From Neobacillus paridis (GTDB lineage Bacteria; Bacillota; Bacilli; Bacillales; Cytobacillaceae): a stretch of 64,000 nt of DNA. The stretch covers positions 1 to 64,000 of the forward strand of contig NZ_JAESWB010000365.1 of the NCBI RefSeq assembly GCF_016765675.1. The letters run 5' to 3'. Each line of letters starts with the position of its first letter. Position 1 is the stretch's first letter. The translations under genes and the position numbers were made by a program. Positions 9,034 through 18,874 of this stretch are shown one piece after another. A model generated the notes under the pieces. The model did not search any database, had not been told where the DNA came from, and saw nothing but the letters and a program-made list of their open reading frames with translations.

Positions 9034-9324
9034 TTACTCTTCAACATTTACATTAGGCAAAATTGCAGCTACTTCTGTATGTGGGCGTGGGATTACATGA
9101 ACTGAAATTAATTCACCGACACGTTCAGCAGCTGCAGCACCGGCATCTGTTGCCGCTTTAACAGCGCCAACATCTCCGCGAACCATTACTGTAACAAGGC
9201 CAGCACCGATTTGTTCCTTCCCGATTAAAGTGACATTTGCTGCTTTTACCATTGCATCTGCTGCCTCAATTGCTCCAACTAATCCTTTTGTTTCAATCAT
9301 TCCTAATGCATTTGTGTTTGCCAT
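9034..9324 (-). CDS. eutM: EutM major hexameric shell protein (BMC-H)
   Basis: A 96-residue single BMC domain ([20 protein letters not shown], then [20 protein letters not shown]). It matches the canonical EutM/PduA shell hexamer that tiles the microcompartment facets and forms the substrate pores. Strong ribosome binding site (GAGGAGG). It sits between eutE and eutT and is followed by a large hairpin that may protect its transcript. Confidence 0.96.
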   Translation of the reverse strand: MANTNALGMIETKGLVGAIEAADAMVKAANVTLIGKEQIGAGLVTVMVRGDVGAVKAATDAGAAAAERVGELISVHVIPRPHTEVAAILPNVNVEE

Positions 9325-9386
9325 TTTTACTTCCTCCTCGAATTTTTATGTTTAAATTCATCATTTTCATTAAAACAATCATCTAG

Positions 9387-10850
9387 TTAATGTAATTGTG
9401 CCAGCACTTGCTTCACGATTGATTCAATCAATTCCTTTTGATCGCAAACCCCAAAGGATGGTTCACATGTTGGTGTATTTTCCCTCAGATCCTCCAGTTC
9501 CTTAACTCCATAGGCAACACGGCGAATATTGATCAAGTTCAACGGACCAATATTATCCGATGTAGATGTTCCTCCAACAGCACCGCAACCAAGTGTAAGT
9601 GCTGGGACAAGATTAGTCGTTGCCCCAATACCCCCTAGAGCACCAGGAGTATTAACTAGTAATCTTGAAACTGGTTTCTTCAAGGCAAATTGTTTAATTA
9701 CTTCTTCATTTTCAGAGTGAATGATTAAGGTATGCCCCGCTCCTTCATTCAAAAGAAGTTGTATGCATCTCTCACATGCTGCCTGCCAATCTTTTTCTGT
9801 ATAAAAAGCCAAGATTGGTGCTAGTTTTTCCCGTGAGTATGGTACGTCTCGTCCGACTCTTGATTCCTTGGCAATTAATACTCTTGTGCCATCCGGAATG
9901 TTTAATTCTGCTAATTTGGCTATTTGCTCAACGCTTTTTCCAACAATCGCTGGATTCATTGTTCCATTAGAGCGCATTATAAATTTCTCTAATTGTTTTC
10001 GCTCTCTTTCAGAAAGAAAATAACCGCCCTGCTTTGAACATTCTTCAATTACTTCTTCACGGATGCACTCCTCTACGACAATTGATTGCTCAGAAGCACA
10101 AATAACGCCATTATCAAAGGTTTTAGAATCAAAGATTCGTTTTACAGCTAATGGAATATTAGCAGTTCTTTCAATAAAGGCAGGGCCATTTCCAGGTCCT
10201 ACCCCGATTGCAGGGGTTCCCGACGAATAGGCAGCCTTTACCATTGCGGACCCGCCAGTTGCTAGAATTAATGAGACATCCTTATGTTTCATTAACGTTT
10301 CTGTACCTTCAATAGCTGGAATCGACATACAGCTTATAGCATCGCTTGGACATCCCGCTTTTACCGCAGCTTCTTTAATCACCCGGACTGTTTCCAAAAT
10401 GCAGTTAATAGCGTTTGGATGGGGCGAAAAAATAATTGCATTTCCGGCTTTAAGGGAAATCATCGCTTTGTAAATGGTTGTCGATGTCGGATTGGTCGAG
10501 GGAATTAATGCTGCAATTACTCCTAATGGAACACCAATCTCCATTACTTTCTGTTGCATATCCTCTTTTAGAATGCCAATTGTTTTTAAATCCTTAAGTG
10601 ATTCGTACACGGCCTGAGAAGCAAAGGCGTTTTTTAACACTTTGTCCTCCCATTTGCCGAATCCTGTTTCTACCGCTGCAATTTTTGCCAGTTCCTCCCT
10701 ATTATCATAGCCAGCTTCGGCAATTGCCTTAACAATTCGATCAATCTGTTCTTGGCTTAACAGTGCAAGCTGTGATTGCGCGGCTTTCGCCTTGCCAATT
10801 AACTCACGTGCCTCTTGTATCGAACGCAAATCTTTATCTAATAAGGTCAT
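9387..10850 (-). CDS. eutE: EutE coenzyme A-acylating acetaldehyde dehydrogenase
   Basis: A 487-residue aldehyde dehydrogenase-superfamily protein. The catalytic cysteine is in DNGVICASEQSIV (about residue 250). NAD/CoA-binding features include PSTNPTSTTIYK and GVGPGNGPAFIE. It oxidises acetaldehyde to acetyl-CoA with NAD+ inside the microcompartment. The C-terminal segment KELIESIVKQVLAQLH is an amphipathic helix after a Pro/Cys-rich linker, possibly a C-terminal encapsulation peptide. The start overlaps the stop of the upstream shell gene (ATGA), implying coupled translation. Confidence 0.95.
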   Translation of the reverse strand: MTLLDKDLRSIQEARELIGKAKAAQSQLALLSQEQIDRIVKAIAEAGYDNREELAKIAAVETGFGKWEDKVLKNAFASQAVYESLKDLKTIGILKEDMQQKVMEIGVPLGVIAALIPSTNPTSTTIYKAMISLKAGNAIIFSPHPNAINCILETVRVIKEAAVKAGCPSDAISCMSIPAIEGTETLMKHKDVSLILATGGSAMVKAAYSSGTPAIGVGPGNGPAFIERTANIPLAVKRIFDSKTFDNGVICASEQSIVVEECIREEVIEECSKQGGYFLSERERKQLEKFIMRSNGTMNPAIVGKSVEQIAKLAELNIPDGTRVLIAKESRVGRDVPYSREKLAPILAFYTEKDWQAACERCIQLLLNEGAGHTLIIHSENEEVIKQFALKKPVSRLLVNTPGALGGIGATTNLVPALTLGCGAVGGTSTSDNIGPLNLINIRRVAYGVKELEDLRENTPTCEPSFGVCDQKELIESIVKQVLAQLH

Positions 10851-11461
10851 TTACCTTGGATCTCCTTTAAATGATTTGTTAATATTTCCAATAGAAATTC
10901 CTTTCTGCCATATTTTATTTGGCTGGGCTTTATATTTTTAATATGACAGGAACGAGCAAGTTTTCTTAGCTCCTCAACAGTTAGCCCTTCAAGATTGTTG
11001 ATATCTGGCTCCGAGGATTTTTCAACTAATTTTTCTTGTTGCTGTGTAATTAGCTCAGCTTCTTCTACAGTAGGATGGAACTCTTCTTCTTTCACTGATC
11101 CAATTTCTTCCGTTTCTATCGTCTCTTCTAGTTCTTCCATAACTAATTGAGATTGATCCTCTACATTAGGAAGAGTTGCTTTCCTACGAGGTTGAATAAG
11201 GATCTGTTCTGTTTCTTCATGAACTCTTGCGATGACATGGGACGATAGAATTGTACTGCATTTGGCTGCTGCCTCTGCCCCAGCCTCCACAGCTGCTTTA
11301 ACTGCCCCTACATCCCCAATCACCATGATGGTGACTAGTCCACCTCTAATTTTTTCTATATTTTGCAATGTGACGTTTGCAGCTTTCAGCGCGGCATCTG
11401 CGGCTTCGATTGCTCCGACGTATCCTCTTACTTCAATGAGTCCAAGAGCAGTTGTATTCAT
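10847..11461 (-). CDS. BMC-H shell protein with acidic linker and C-terminal Rho_N/SAP-like domain (EutK-like)
   Basis: About 204 residues. The ATG at 11461 is preferred over the upstream TTG because AGGTAG lies seven bases before it. Residues 1-95 are a normal BMC domain ([20 protein letters not shown]). A very acidic linker follows (about 100-155). The last 45 residues read LEGLTVEELRKLARSCHIK and then KYGRKEFLLEIL, resembling the Rho N-terminal/SAP helical nucleic-acid-binding fold. Proteobacterial EutK also joins a BMC domain to a different nucleic-acid-binding-like tail, so the role may be analogous. Function of the tail is inference. Placed between eutL and eutE. Confidence 0.88.
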   Translation of the reverse strand: MNTTALGLIEVRGYVGAIEAADAALKAANVTLQNIEKIRGGLVTIMVIGDVGAVKAAVEAGAEAAAKCSTILSSHVIARVHEETEQILIQPRRKATLPNVEDQSQLVMEELEETIETEEIGSVKEEEFHPTVEEAELITQQQEKLVEKSSEPDINNLEGLTVEELRKLARSCHIKNIKPSQIKYGRKEFLLEILTNHLKEIQGK

Positions 11462-11471
11462 AGTCAACTAC

Positions 11472-12125
11472 CTAAAAATTCGTTGGATTTTCTGCTACAA
11501 ATTCAACTGCCGCCGCAAAAGCATCACATGCTGCTTTACAAGCTGATTGACTGCCTGTTAATAAACCGCCGCCAAAGTTTGTTTCTGAAGGTGGACCATA
11601 AAATGCTGCAAGTTGAACGTCTGCTGCTTTTAATGCAGCATCTAGACCATACATAGCCTCTAGTGGAGGTGCAATCAAGTAGGCAATTGCTTCTCCCTCT
11701 TTAATACCGGCTACTTGTGATAAATAAGATCCTGTCCTAGAGATACAATGAGCATAGTACGGAATCGAGTTATCATCATTTGCGCTAACAAAATGGGCGC
11801 CATTTTCAATAAAGTCTATAGCTGCATTGATTCCGCTCCTTACTTCGGCTGGACTTGGACCAGCAAGAATCCCAATGATTTCCCCGGCTAACTTCGTTGA
11901 GGCATTGGCGCTTCCGGCATACATTGATTTGGCATAAACAACGTCTACATCCGCTGCTTTTGTTGCTTCATCCAATGCGGTATAGGTAACATCATCAATA
12001 TCAGCTGTAATTAAACCAATACTTTTATGATGAGGTTTTAATGCAAGCTTCTCTGATAAATCAGGGTTGACATTAGAAATTATTTTTACACTCAAAACTG
12101 TTGCGTGGATCGGTTCATGTTTCAT
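11472..12125 (-). CDS. eutL: EutL trimeric shell protein (BMC-T)
   Basis: A 217-residue tandem-BMC protein matching EutL along its length (DVTYTALDEATKAADVDVVY; AFYGPPSETNFGGGLLTGSQ). EutL trimers form pseudohexameric shell tiles with a gated central pore. It sits directly after eutC with a strong ribosome binding site. It is the only intact BMC-T gene in the window. Confidence 0.95.
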   Translation of the reverse strand: MKHEPIHATVLSVKIISNVNPDLSEKLALKPHHKSIGLITADIDDVTYTALDEATKAADVDVVYAKSMYAGSANASTKLAGEIIGILAGPSPAEVRSGINAAIDFIENGAHFVSANDDNSIPYYAHCISRTGSYLSQVAGIKEGEAIAYLIAPPLEAMYGLDAALKAADVQLAAFYGPPSETNFGGGLLTGSQSACKAACDAFAAAVEFVAENPTNF

Positions 12126-12144
12126 TTTATCTCTCCCATTTCCG

Positions 12145-13035
12145 TTAATTTTTCAAATCAATGCCGGAAGCCTTTTTGTCAATCATCTTTTTGATGACTT
12201 CAGCAATATGGGCGCCTGCTTCTACTGGAGATGTGCCGCCTTTATGAATATTGGAGACAACTGTTCTTCTTGCTTCCGGCATATCAACGGTCGGTTTATA
12301 AGCAATATAGGCACTCATCGACTCCGCTGTAACTAATCCTGGACGTTCTCCAACAAGCAGGCAAACAACATCCGCATCTGTTGCTTCACCGATCACATCC
12401 ATCGCAGGAACCCGGCAATATTTCACAAACATGATATTGTTAATGTCAATTCCGTACATCTTTAGGCCTTGTTTAATAGCTGGAAGGATATCTTCCATAT
12501 TGGCTTCAATGGCGGCAGAGCTTAGGCCGTCACCGACCACCAATTGTACTGTCGGTTTACCGCAGACATCCTTCATTTTCTGAACCATTTCATCCGAAAA
12601 CTGTCTACCAAGGTCAGGCCGGGTTAAATATTCATCCTTACTTTGACAAAGAGTTTGAAACGGAATCAGACCATTTTTTTCAACAAACTCCTCTGAAACA
12701 TGGGAGAAAACGGCATCTTGCGCGGCCGCGTGGTCTGCTCGAAAGCGAAGGGACGTAACTGTCTTATAACGAGGGCCGGCCCGCCAAACACCAATTCTTG
12801 CCGGGGTTTTCTCTTTCATTTTTAAATATCCTTCTTTATCCTCCGGTTCTGGTACGAGTAATTGCTTCTTAATATCAAACTCCGTAATGTCCTCTAAACA
12901 TGCTTCTTCACAATCAAGACAGACTAGTTGTTCCGCCCCTTGCACCTCAATCTTTTGTTTTTCTTCCTTTTCATCTCCAACCATGTCTTTTAAAATATTT
13001 GCGATCAAGGATTTTAATTCTGTCTCATTCACCAT
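12145..13035 (-). CDS. eutC: Ethanolamine ammonia-lyase small subunit EutC
   Basis: A 296-residue EutC. With EutB it forms the adenosylcobalamin-dependent lyase that converts ethanolamine to acetaldehyde and ammonia. Recognisable segments are [47 protein letters not shown] and the C-terminal [18 protein letters not shown]. The first 20 residues form a helix typical of a microcompartment targeting peptide and are followed by a charged linker. A gutted second copy lies at 20795-21072. Confidence 0.96.
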   Translation of the reverse strand: MVNETELKSLIANILKDMVGDEKEEKQKIEVQGAEQLVCLDCEEACLEDITEFDIKKQLLVPEPEDKEGYLKMKEKTPARIGVWRAGPRYKTVTSLRFRADHAAAQDAVFSHVSEEFVEKNGLIPFQTLCQSKDEYLTRPDLGRQFSDEMVQKMKDVCGKPTVQLVVGDGLSSAAIEANMEDILPAIKQGLKMYGIDINNIMFVKYCRVPAMDVIGEATDADVVCLLVGERPGLVTAESMSAYIAYKPTVDMPEARRTVVSNIHKGGTSPVEAGAHIAEVIKKMIDKKASGIDLKN

Positions 13036-13053
13036 TCAAAATTCCTCCTTTCC

Positions 13054-14421
13054 TTATTTTAAGAACGTCGATGCATCGCCGGCTTTTGAAGTTAACTTGC
13101 CATATTCATCAATAAAGCCCATTTTGAACATCCATTGCTCAAATTCCTTAATCGGTTTTAGCCCCAACAGTTCTCGTAATGTCGGAGTGTCATGGTAGCC
13201 TGTACACTGGTAATTCAGCATGACATCGTCTCCATGAGGTATACCCATGAAATAGTTAACTCCAGCTGATGCTAATAAAACTGCTAAGTTTTCAATATCG
13301 TTCTGGTCTGCCTTCATATGATTCGTGTAGCAGGCATCACAGCCCATTGGAATTCCAGTTAATTTACCCATAAAATGGTCTTCAAGACCGGCACGGATTA
13401 CTTGTTTGGAATCATAAAGAAATTCCGGCCCAATAAAACCAACTACGGTGTTAACCAAAAATGGTTGGAACTGTTTTGCAAACCCATAGCAGCGTGCCTC
13501 CATTGTTAATTGGTCGACACCATGATGAGCATTAGCTGATAATTCAGAGCCTTGTCCCGTTTCAAAGTACATGACATTTGGCCCCATAGCTGTTCCTTCT
13601 TTTAACGCAAGCTGACGTGCTTCTTCCAGTAACGAGGCACTAATACCAAACGCGGTGTTTCCCTTTTCCGAACCGGCAATTGATTGGAAAATCAAATCGG
13701 ATGGGGCCCCTTTTCGAATGGCTTCCATTTGGGTAGTGACATGTGCCAAAACACAAATTTGCGTCGGAATTTCCCACTTATTTTTAAATTCATCAAATTT
13801 CCTTAAAATTCTCGATACACTTTCGACTGAATCATCTACCGGATTCAATCCGATAACGGCATCCCCAACACCGTAAGATAACCCTTCCATAATGGAGGCA
13901 ATAATACCATCCGGATCATCTGTAGGATGGTTTGGCTGAAGCCGCGCTGATAAGGTTCCTTCCAACCCAATCGTTGTATTAGCCGTTGCGGAGACTCTTA
14001 CCTTTCTGGCAGCATAAACCAAATCGAGATTAGACATTAATTTTGTGACAGCTGAAACCATTTCCGAGGTTAAACCCCTTGAAACTCTCCTAATCATTAA
14101 ACCTGTTGTATTTTGGTCCAAGATCCATTCACGAAGTTCCTGTACGGTCCAGTTTTTAATTTCGTTATAAATTTTTTCATTAACAGAATCTTGAATGACT
14201 CTCGTAACTTCGTCGATTTCATAAGGGACAGCCGGATTGTTACGCAAATCAGCCAACGTTAAGTTTGCGACAACCACCTTTGCTGCTACCCTTTCCTCGG
14301 CAGACTCCGCTGCAATCTGTGCTAATTTATCTCCTGATTTTTCCTCATTAGCCTTTGCCATTACTTCGTTAACACTTTTAAACTGGTATGTCCGACCAAA
14401 GAGTTTTGTTTTTAAAATCAT
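13054..14421 (-). CDS. eutB: Ethanolamine ammonia-lyase large subunit EutB
   Basis: A 455-residue catalytic subunit with the TIM-barrel sequence typical of EutB (NTTIGLEGTLSARLQPNHPT; CDACYTNHMKADQND; NYFMGIPHGDDVMLNYQCTG). It binds ethanolamine and adenosylcobalamin at the interface with EutC. Full length for the family. Preceded by GAGAGGAGG; it follows eutA by 24 bases. Confidence 0.97.
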   Translation of the reverse strand: MILKTKLFGRTYQFKSVNEVMAKANEEKSGDKLAQIAAESAEERVAAKVVVANLTLADLRNNPAVPYEIDEVTRVIQDSVNEKIYNEIKNWTVQELREWILDQNTTGLMIRRVSRGLTSEMVSAVTKLMSNLDLVYAARKVRVSATANTTIGLEGTLSARLQPNHPTDDPDGIIASIMEGLSYGVGDAVIGLNPVDDSVESVSRILRKFDEFKNKWEIPTQICVLAHVTTQMEAIRKGAPSDLIFQSIAGSEKGNTAFGISASLLEEARQLALKEGTAMGPNVMYFETGQGSELSANAHHGVDQLTMEARCYGFAKQFQPFLVNTVVGFIGPEFLYDSKQVIRAGLEDHFMGKLTGIPMGCDACYTNHMKADQNDIENLAVLLASAGVNYFMGIPHGDDVMLNYQCTGYHDTPTLRELLGLKPIKEFEQWMFKMGFIDEYGKLTSKAGDASTFLK

Positions 14422-14445
14422 AAATATCCTCCTCTCAAGGCAAAA

Positions 14446-15876
14446 TTAATGAAACACTAACGTTTTAATCACTACGGGAAGAACGCTTCCATCAGCTACC
14501 GGATACCCGATATCGATGTAATCGCCATTTTCCACATGAATTCCATCTATACAAATAAGGTCTATTGGATACCCAATTTTTGCATAAATGGTCTGACCTA
14601 ATACTTTTGCAATATCTTGTTCTGTGATGATAACCATAGGAAATCGTTTTGTAAGCAAACTCTCCATTCCATCTAGCAGGCCCTCTGCGTACCATTGAAT
14701 TTCCCGGAATGAAGGATTTAGCTTTCCACAAAAAGCAACTGCTACATTTTCGATGTTTCCATCTACCTTAAACCAATCCAGTTTCTTTTGGATTGTTTCA
14801 CTTAGTAAACGAGCATCCAGTGTTTCTTCTTCTTTCGCAATCTTCAATACTGGAAGATTCTTTAGAGGAAAAAGACCATCTGTATACGTAATCGTACTGC
14901 CGCTTATCTCGGTTGTATGGGTGCCTGCCCCAACAACTGTTGCTCTTATTGTTTCTGCCGGCGTAATGATGTTAAAGGCACTCATAAGCATTGATTGGCG
15001 GATAGCTTTTCCAAGAAGAATTCCAATATCACCAAATTTAAAGGGATCTTCATCTGACTCGTTATAGATAGAATCGGCAACACCTCCCGTAAATGATAAA
15101 TACTTCGCCTTTGCTTGTGGTTGTAATCCTTTATGTGTAATTGCCTGATGATAAAATGAAGAAGTAGTTTCCATACCAACACTTTGTTCAATTATTTGTA
15201 CCATTTCATTTATAATTGGCTGCAATTGTTCGCACGATGTTGTCTTGCCCTCTTCAACCTTCAAATTTCTTTCCTTAATCAATTCCTTTATTTTTGGTGA
15301 AATATAGGTTACCTTCTTAGATCCCGGGTCAATTTTGATGAGCCTTCCACCAATATCCAGACAGCCTGTATCTATGACTTCACCTTTATTTAAATAGGCT
15401 AGATTACTAGTACCTCCACCAATATCAATGTTGATGACCGACGTGGAATGCTCCTCTGAAAAAACATGCATTCCTGCTCCCTTAGCTGCAATAATGCTCT
15501 CCAAATCAGGCCCTGCCGTTGCTACAACAAAATCACCAGCAAATCCGCTTAATGTTTGCAATACATCGTTGGCATTTTCCCTTCTAGCTGTTTCCCCAGT
15601 TATAATAACGGCTCCGGTTTGAATATCTTTTTTTTGAATTCCTGCATTTTCATACTCTTGATTGACAAACTCTTCAATTTTTTCCATATCAATTTTGTTA
15701 TCAGAAAGCAGCGGTGTGAAAATAATTCGACTCTTATAAATAACTTTCTTATCAACAATGACAATTCTTGGTACAGTAAAACTTGATGCCATATTTTCAA
15801 TCGTAATATTCGAAAAAACTAACTGGGTGGTCGAAGTTCCAATATCAATTCCAACACTTAAAATCTGTTCATTCAT
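14446..15876 (-). CDS. eutA: EutA, reactivating factor for ethanolamine ammonia-lyase
   Basis: A 476-residue actin/Hsp70-like ATPase with phosphate-binding loops near GIDIGTSTTQLVFS and NIDIGGGTSNLAY. It releases damaged cobalamin from EutBC in exchange for intact adenosylcobalamin. The start is set at the ATG at 15876, after CAGGAGGTGAGGAG. The longer frame to 15906 would begin inside the terminator of the upstream leader. It is the first gene behind the ANTAR leader at 15905-15996, which therefore gates eutA and probably the whole downstream operon. Confidence 0.95.
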   Translation of the reverse strand: MNEQILSVGIDIGTSTTQLVFSNITIENMASSFTVPRIVIVDKKVIYKSRIIFTPLLSDNKIDMEKIEEFVNQEYENAGIQKKDIQTGAVIITGETARRENANDVLQTLSGFAGDFVVATAGPDLESIIAAKGAGMHVFSEEHSTSVINIDIGGGTSNLAYLNKGEVIDTGCLDIGGRLIKIDPGSKKVTYISPKIKELIKERNLKVEEGKTTSCEQLQPIINEMVQIIEQSVGMETTSSFYHQAITHKGLQPQAKAKYLSFTGGVADSIYNESDEDPFKFGDIGILLGKAIRQSMLMSAFNIITPAETIRATVVGAGTHTTEISGSTITYTDGLFPLKNLPVLKIAKEEETLDARLLSETIQKKLDWFKVDGNIENVAVAFCGKLNPSFREIQWYAEGLLDGMESLLTKRFPMVIITEQDIAKVLGQTIYAKIGYPIDLICIDGIHVENGDYIDIGYPVADGSVLPVVIKTLVFH

Positions 15877-15904
15877 CTCCTCACCTCCTGTCCCGCAAGA
15901 AAAC

Positions 15905-15996
15905 AAAAAGGCTTAAGGATATAATAATTTCTTACACAGAAACTACTTATAACCTTAAGCCTCTTTGCTTCCGGATTTTGACGCTGCATTGCGTCA
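15905..15996 (-). promoter_or_regulatory. EutV/ANTAR dual-hairpin antitermination leader between eutW and eutA
   Basis: P1 (15979-15996) has a 6-bp stem TGACGC/GCGTCA and loop AATGCA. P2 (15957-15970) has stem AAGC/GCTT and loop AAAGAG. Both loops keep A1 and G4. The terminator pairs AGGCTTAAGG (15953-15962) with CCTTAAGCCT (15909-15918) and ends in TTTTT. It starts 18 bases after the eutW stop, so transcripts that read through the regulators are checked before entering the structural genes. Its P2 and terminator closely resemble those of the orphan leader at 21244-21340. Confidence 0.9.
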
Positions 15997-16014
15997 CATT
16001 ATACAAATTAAATT

Positions 16015-17418
16015 TTATTCATTTTGTAATTCGAACTGGAAGGAAATATCAGTCCCCTTCTCCAGCCTATTGAATTGAAGAGTTCCCTTTAATTTGTCCT
16101 TTACATAACTCTGGACAATGGAAAAGCCCAAGCTATTTTTTACCTCATTTGAAAAGTCAAAGCCAGCCCCATCATCGATAACAGAAATGTTAATTTTACT
16201 ATTCTCTTTGTGCACCTTAACCTGTATTGTACCTTCATTATTTTCCCCAAAAGCATGATCGTAGCAATTTTGTACTAACTCATTAATGATCAAAGCAATA
16301 ACTGTGGCGTGATCACTGTTAATCATAAAATCTTCATTAGATACATAATGCAGGCTAATTTTATTGTTATCAGAATAGCTTTGATGTAAGTTATTTAGGA
16401 CAAACTGGATTACCTGATTTAAATTAATTGCATCGCTTAATTGTTTTGATAATAATTCATGGGTTGCCGCTATCGACAAAATTCGATTCATACTGTCTTT
16501 TAGTAATCGTTTTGCCTCAGCGTTATTACTTCTTCTTGACTGCATTCGTAACAACGAGGCAATCGTTTGCAGATTATTTTTTATCCGGTGATGAATTTCC
16601 CTTATCGCTACCGCTTTTAAGGTCAATTCTGCGTCTTTATCTTTTATCTGGGTGATATCTCGTAACACCACCGCAATTTTTTCCTCACTATTCGGCACAA
16701 CCACTTTTTTCATTAAGAAGTAGTAGTCCCCAATCTTCACCTCATGATTAAAGTTAAGTCCTTCGTCTACTAATAATTGCTCGAATGTGATCTCATTGAT
16801 AGTCAAATCGTCATAATGCTTTCCTTCAATTTCATCCATAAAACCCAAGCTTTTATAAAGAATTTCAGCCTTCACATTTTTGAATTGAAGAAAACCGTCT
16901 TTATCAAAAATTAAGATGGCATCGTCTAAATAATCGTTTAGGCTCTTGATTGACAGTAGAGTAGACGGCAGCAATTCTTGACGCTGATCATTAAGCTTGA
17001 AATTTTTTTCAATATCATCACTAATATCTTTTTCCATTATTAATGTGCCAATAACCTTCTGCTCATTACAGATTGGATAAATATCTTGTGTCACATAGCG
17101 GTTTTCTTGTGTTTGCGCCTTTATATTACTTGTATGCTCACCAGTTGACATTACGTGCCACACACCTGGTTCATTTTCTCGTTTTGCCATTTCACCGACT
17201 GGAGTATCCCAGTACATGGACTTTCCCTTTGGTTTACAATGGTAAACAACAATTGATTCATCCTTCCTTGTTGTTGGTACATCAATGAAGATATCACATT
17301 CTAAAAAATCAACCATGATGTCTACGACATCAGCCATTTTCAAAATTTTTTCTATGTCATCGTTTGTTAAGTTGGTATACTGTTGACAAAGTTCTAGGAT
17401 CCGTTTCTTATCACTCAT
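16015..17418 (-). CDS. eutW: EutW ethanolamine sensor histidine kinase
   Basis: A 467-residue soluble kinase without membrane segments. It has an N-terminal sensory domain (about 1-130), a PAS-like region (about 160-265), an HWE/HisKA_2 dimerisation box with the phosphorylated histidine in IREIHHRIKNNLQTIASLLR (about 285) and an ATPase domain (IINELVQNCYDHAF; DDGAGFDF). In Enterococcus the EutW homologue senses ethanolamine and phosphorylates EutV. The start overlaps eutV by 8 bases. The leader before eutA follows immediately. Confidence 0.94.
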   Translation of the reverse strand: MSDKKRILELCQQYTNLTNDDIEKILKMADVVDIMVDFLECDIFIDVPTTRKDESIVVYHCKPKGKSMYWDTPVGEMAKRENEPGVWHVMSTGEHTSNIKAQTQENRYVTQDIYPICNEQKVIGTLIMEKDISDDIEKNFKLNDQRQELLPSTLLSIKSLNDYLDDAILIFDKDGFLQFKNVKAEILYKSLGFMDEIEGKHYDDLTINEITFEQLLVDEGLNFNHEVKIGDYYFLMKKVVVPNSEEKIAVVLRDITQIKDKDAELTLKAVAIREIHHRIKNNLQTIASLLRMQSRRSNNAEAKRLLKDSMNRILSIAATHELLSKQLSDAINLNQVIQFVLNNLHQSYSDNNKISLHYVSNEDFMINSDHATVIALIINELVQNCYDHAFGENNEGTIQVKVHKENSKINISVIDDGAGFDFSNEVKNSLGFSIVQSYVKDKLKGTLQFNRLEKGTDISFQFELQNE

Positions 17419-17983
17419 ACATGATCATGATTGTTCTGGCAATCTCCCCCATGGAACAGCGCCGATCCATGCTCAATTTTCTTATAAATTTATAGGCCTC
17501 ATCTTCCGTTAATTGGCGTTCCCTCATAAGTAACCCTTTTGCAATGTCTATTGCCTTTCTATCCTCTAGCTTTTGTGATACCTTTCTCACTTCAATTTCT
17601 AGCCTGTTCAATTCTTTTCCTTTTGCAATAGCCGTTTCAATTGTTGGAATAAATGATTTTTCATCCAGCGGTTTAACTAAATAACCTAACGCTCCTACTT
17701 CCCTCGCTTGTTGAATATAGTCAGTATCATTAAAAGCACTAAGCAATAAAATTCCACCTGCAAGTTTTTCACGCATAATAATTTTACTTGCTTTTAATCC
17801 ATCCAAAATGGGCATTTTAATGTCCATGATAACTAAATCGGGAGAATACATTCTGCATACATCTATTGCTTCAAAGCCATCGGAAGCTTCTCCCACAACA
17901 TCGTAGCCAGCTTCGCATAATAATTCGCGTATATCGATTTTTGTAATCGGTTCATCATCGACAATTACAATTCGCTTTTTCAT
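17411..17983 (-). CDS. eutV: EutV response regulator with ANTAR RNA-binding domain
   Basis: 190 residues. The receiver domain (1-120) has the acidic pair in VDDEP, the phospho-acceptor in VIMDIKMP and the lysine in LVKPLDE. An ANTAR domain follows at about 130-188 (AIDIAKGLLMRERQLTEDEA, then AYKFIRKLSMD). ANTAR proteins bind dual hexaloop hairpins in nascent RNA and block terminators. The five matching leaders in this window are its evident targets. The leader before eutS lies upstream of eutV itself, giving positive feedback. Confidence 0.96.
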   Translation of the reverse strand: MKKRIVIVDDEPITKIDIRELLCEAGYDVVGEASDGFEAIDVCRMYSPDLVIMDIKMPILDGLKASKIIMREKLAGGILLLSAFNDTDYIQQAREVGALGYLVKPLDEKSFIPTIETAIAKGKELNRLEIEVRKVSQKLEDRKAIDIAKGLLMRERQLTEDEAYKFIRKLSMDRRCSMGEIARTIMIMYE

Positions 17984-18018
17984 ATTTTATTTAATTCTCC
18001 TTAAGCTGTTGTCTTAAT

Positions 18019-18453
18019 TCAATCAAGCTCCAGATACTTCCTTAATTCTTCAATTCCTTTACCTGTTGAAACGGACGTATGAAACAACTTTTCAGCCCCG
18101 GCTATTTGCAAATGTTCCTCTGCAGCTTTCACTTGCCGCTTATTGTTTGCTAAGTCAATCTTTGTAACAATCCCAATAATGGGCTTTGGAAAAACAGCAG
18201 CAAAGGAAGGAGGAAAGAAACTATCTTCTTCAGTACAATCTTGTACTAAACCAATAACATCTGCATCTGCAGCTGTTACAATTAGGGCTTTATAATAAAA
18301 GCGATTTTCTATATATTCCCCAGGAGTATCGATCGCATGTTCAAACAGATTTATTGCCTGGGTTTTTTGGTATTCAACGACTTTCCCGTGAAGCTTTTGA
18401 CAAAGGGTTGTTTTCCCACTACCGGTTTTACCAATCAAAATAATTTTCTTCAT
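18019..18453 (-). CDS. eutP: EutP/PduV P-loop GTPase-like protein
   Basis: A 144-residue small GTPase-like protein with a P-loop (LIGKTGSGKTTLCQ, residues 6-19), a DTPGEYIEN switch and a VTKIDLA base-specificity motif. EutP/PduV proteins are linked to microcompartment positioning, and Salmonella EutP has been linked to acetate kinase activity; which role applies here is unknown. It lies 9 bases after eutS and before the regulators. Confidence 0.92.
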   Translation of the reverse strand: MKKIILIGKTGSGKTTLCQKLHGKVVEYQKTQAINLFEHAIDTPGEYIENRFYYKALIVTAADADVIGLVQDCTEEDSFFPPSFAAVFPKPIIGIVTKIDLANNKRQVKAAEEHLQIAGAEKLFHTSVSTGKGIEELRKYLELD

Positions 18454-18462
18454 CGTTATCTC

Positions 18463-18813
18463 CTATGTTCTCGTAACCTGAGGAATAGAAAAATTCAATA
18501 TCGACGATAGTCCATTTATAACTTCATTCAGTGCATACTCGACTGAAGATACATCCCCTGTCAGAACAACTGATCCACTGAATCTGTCTACAAATCCAAT
18601 CTCCACATTGCCAGCTTTTGTGGCAATATCAGCAGCAATAATTGACGCTTCACTAGGAGTAATCGTTAAAATTCCAATAGCATTAGTTGAAAGATTTGAT
18701 AGGCCTAATTTTTTATATAAATCTGAATCTGGATTCGCAATAATATGCGCTAATGTTACCTGTTTACCAGGTACATATTCCTGAATGACCCTATCTTTAT
18801 TTTCATGATCCAT
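18463..18813 (-). CDS. eutS: EutS shell protein (circularly permuted BMC-H)
   Basis: A 116-residue EutS/PduU-type shell subunit (REVPGKQ-like [16 protein letters not shown] at the N-terminus; [20 protein letters not shown]). EutS hexamers are bent and are thought to shape shell edges. First gene after the leader at 18875-18951, starting a eutS-eutP-eutV-eutW unit. Confidence 0.94.
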   Translation of the reverse strand: MDHENKDRVIQEYVPGKQVTLAHIIANPDSDLYKKLGLSNLSTNAIGILTITPSEASIIAADIATKAGNVEIGFVDRFSGSVVLTGDVSSVEYALNEVINGLSSILNFSIPQVTRT

Positions 18814-18874
18814 TTTTAATCCAATCCTACCTTTTTCCTCCTTTGCCCTATAAAGGATTTATTAAATTAAAAAC

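Noticed and set aside
15876-15906. Longer eutA start adding ten residues
   Set aside because: The extra codons lie in the T tract of the leader terminator and between the ribosome site and the leader. The ATG at 15876 has a near-perfect ribosome binding site.
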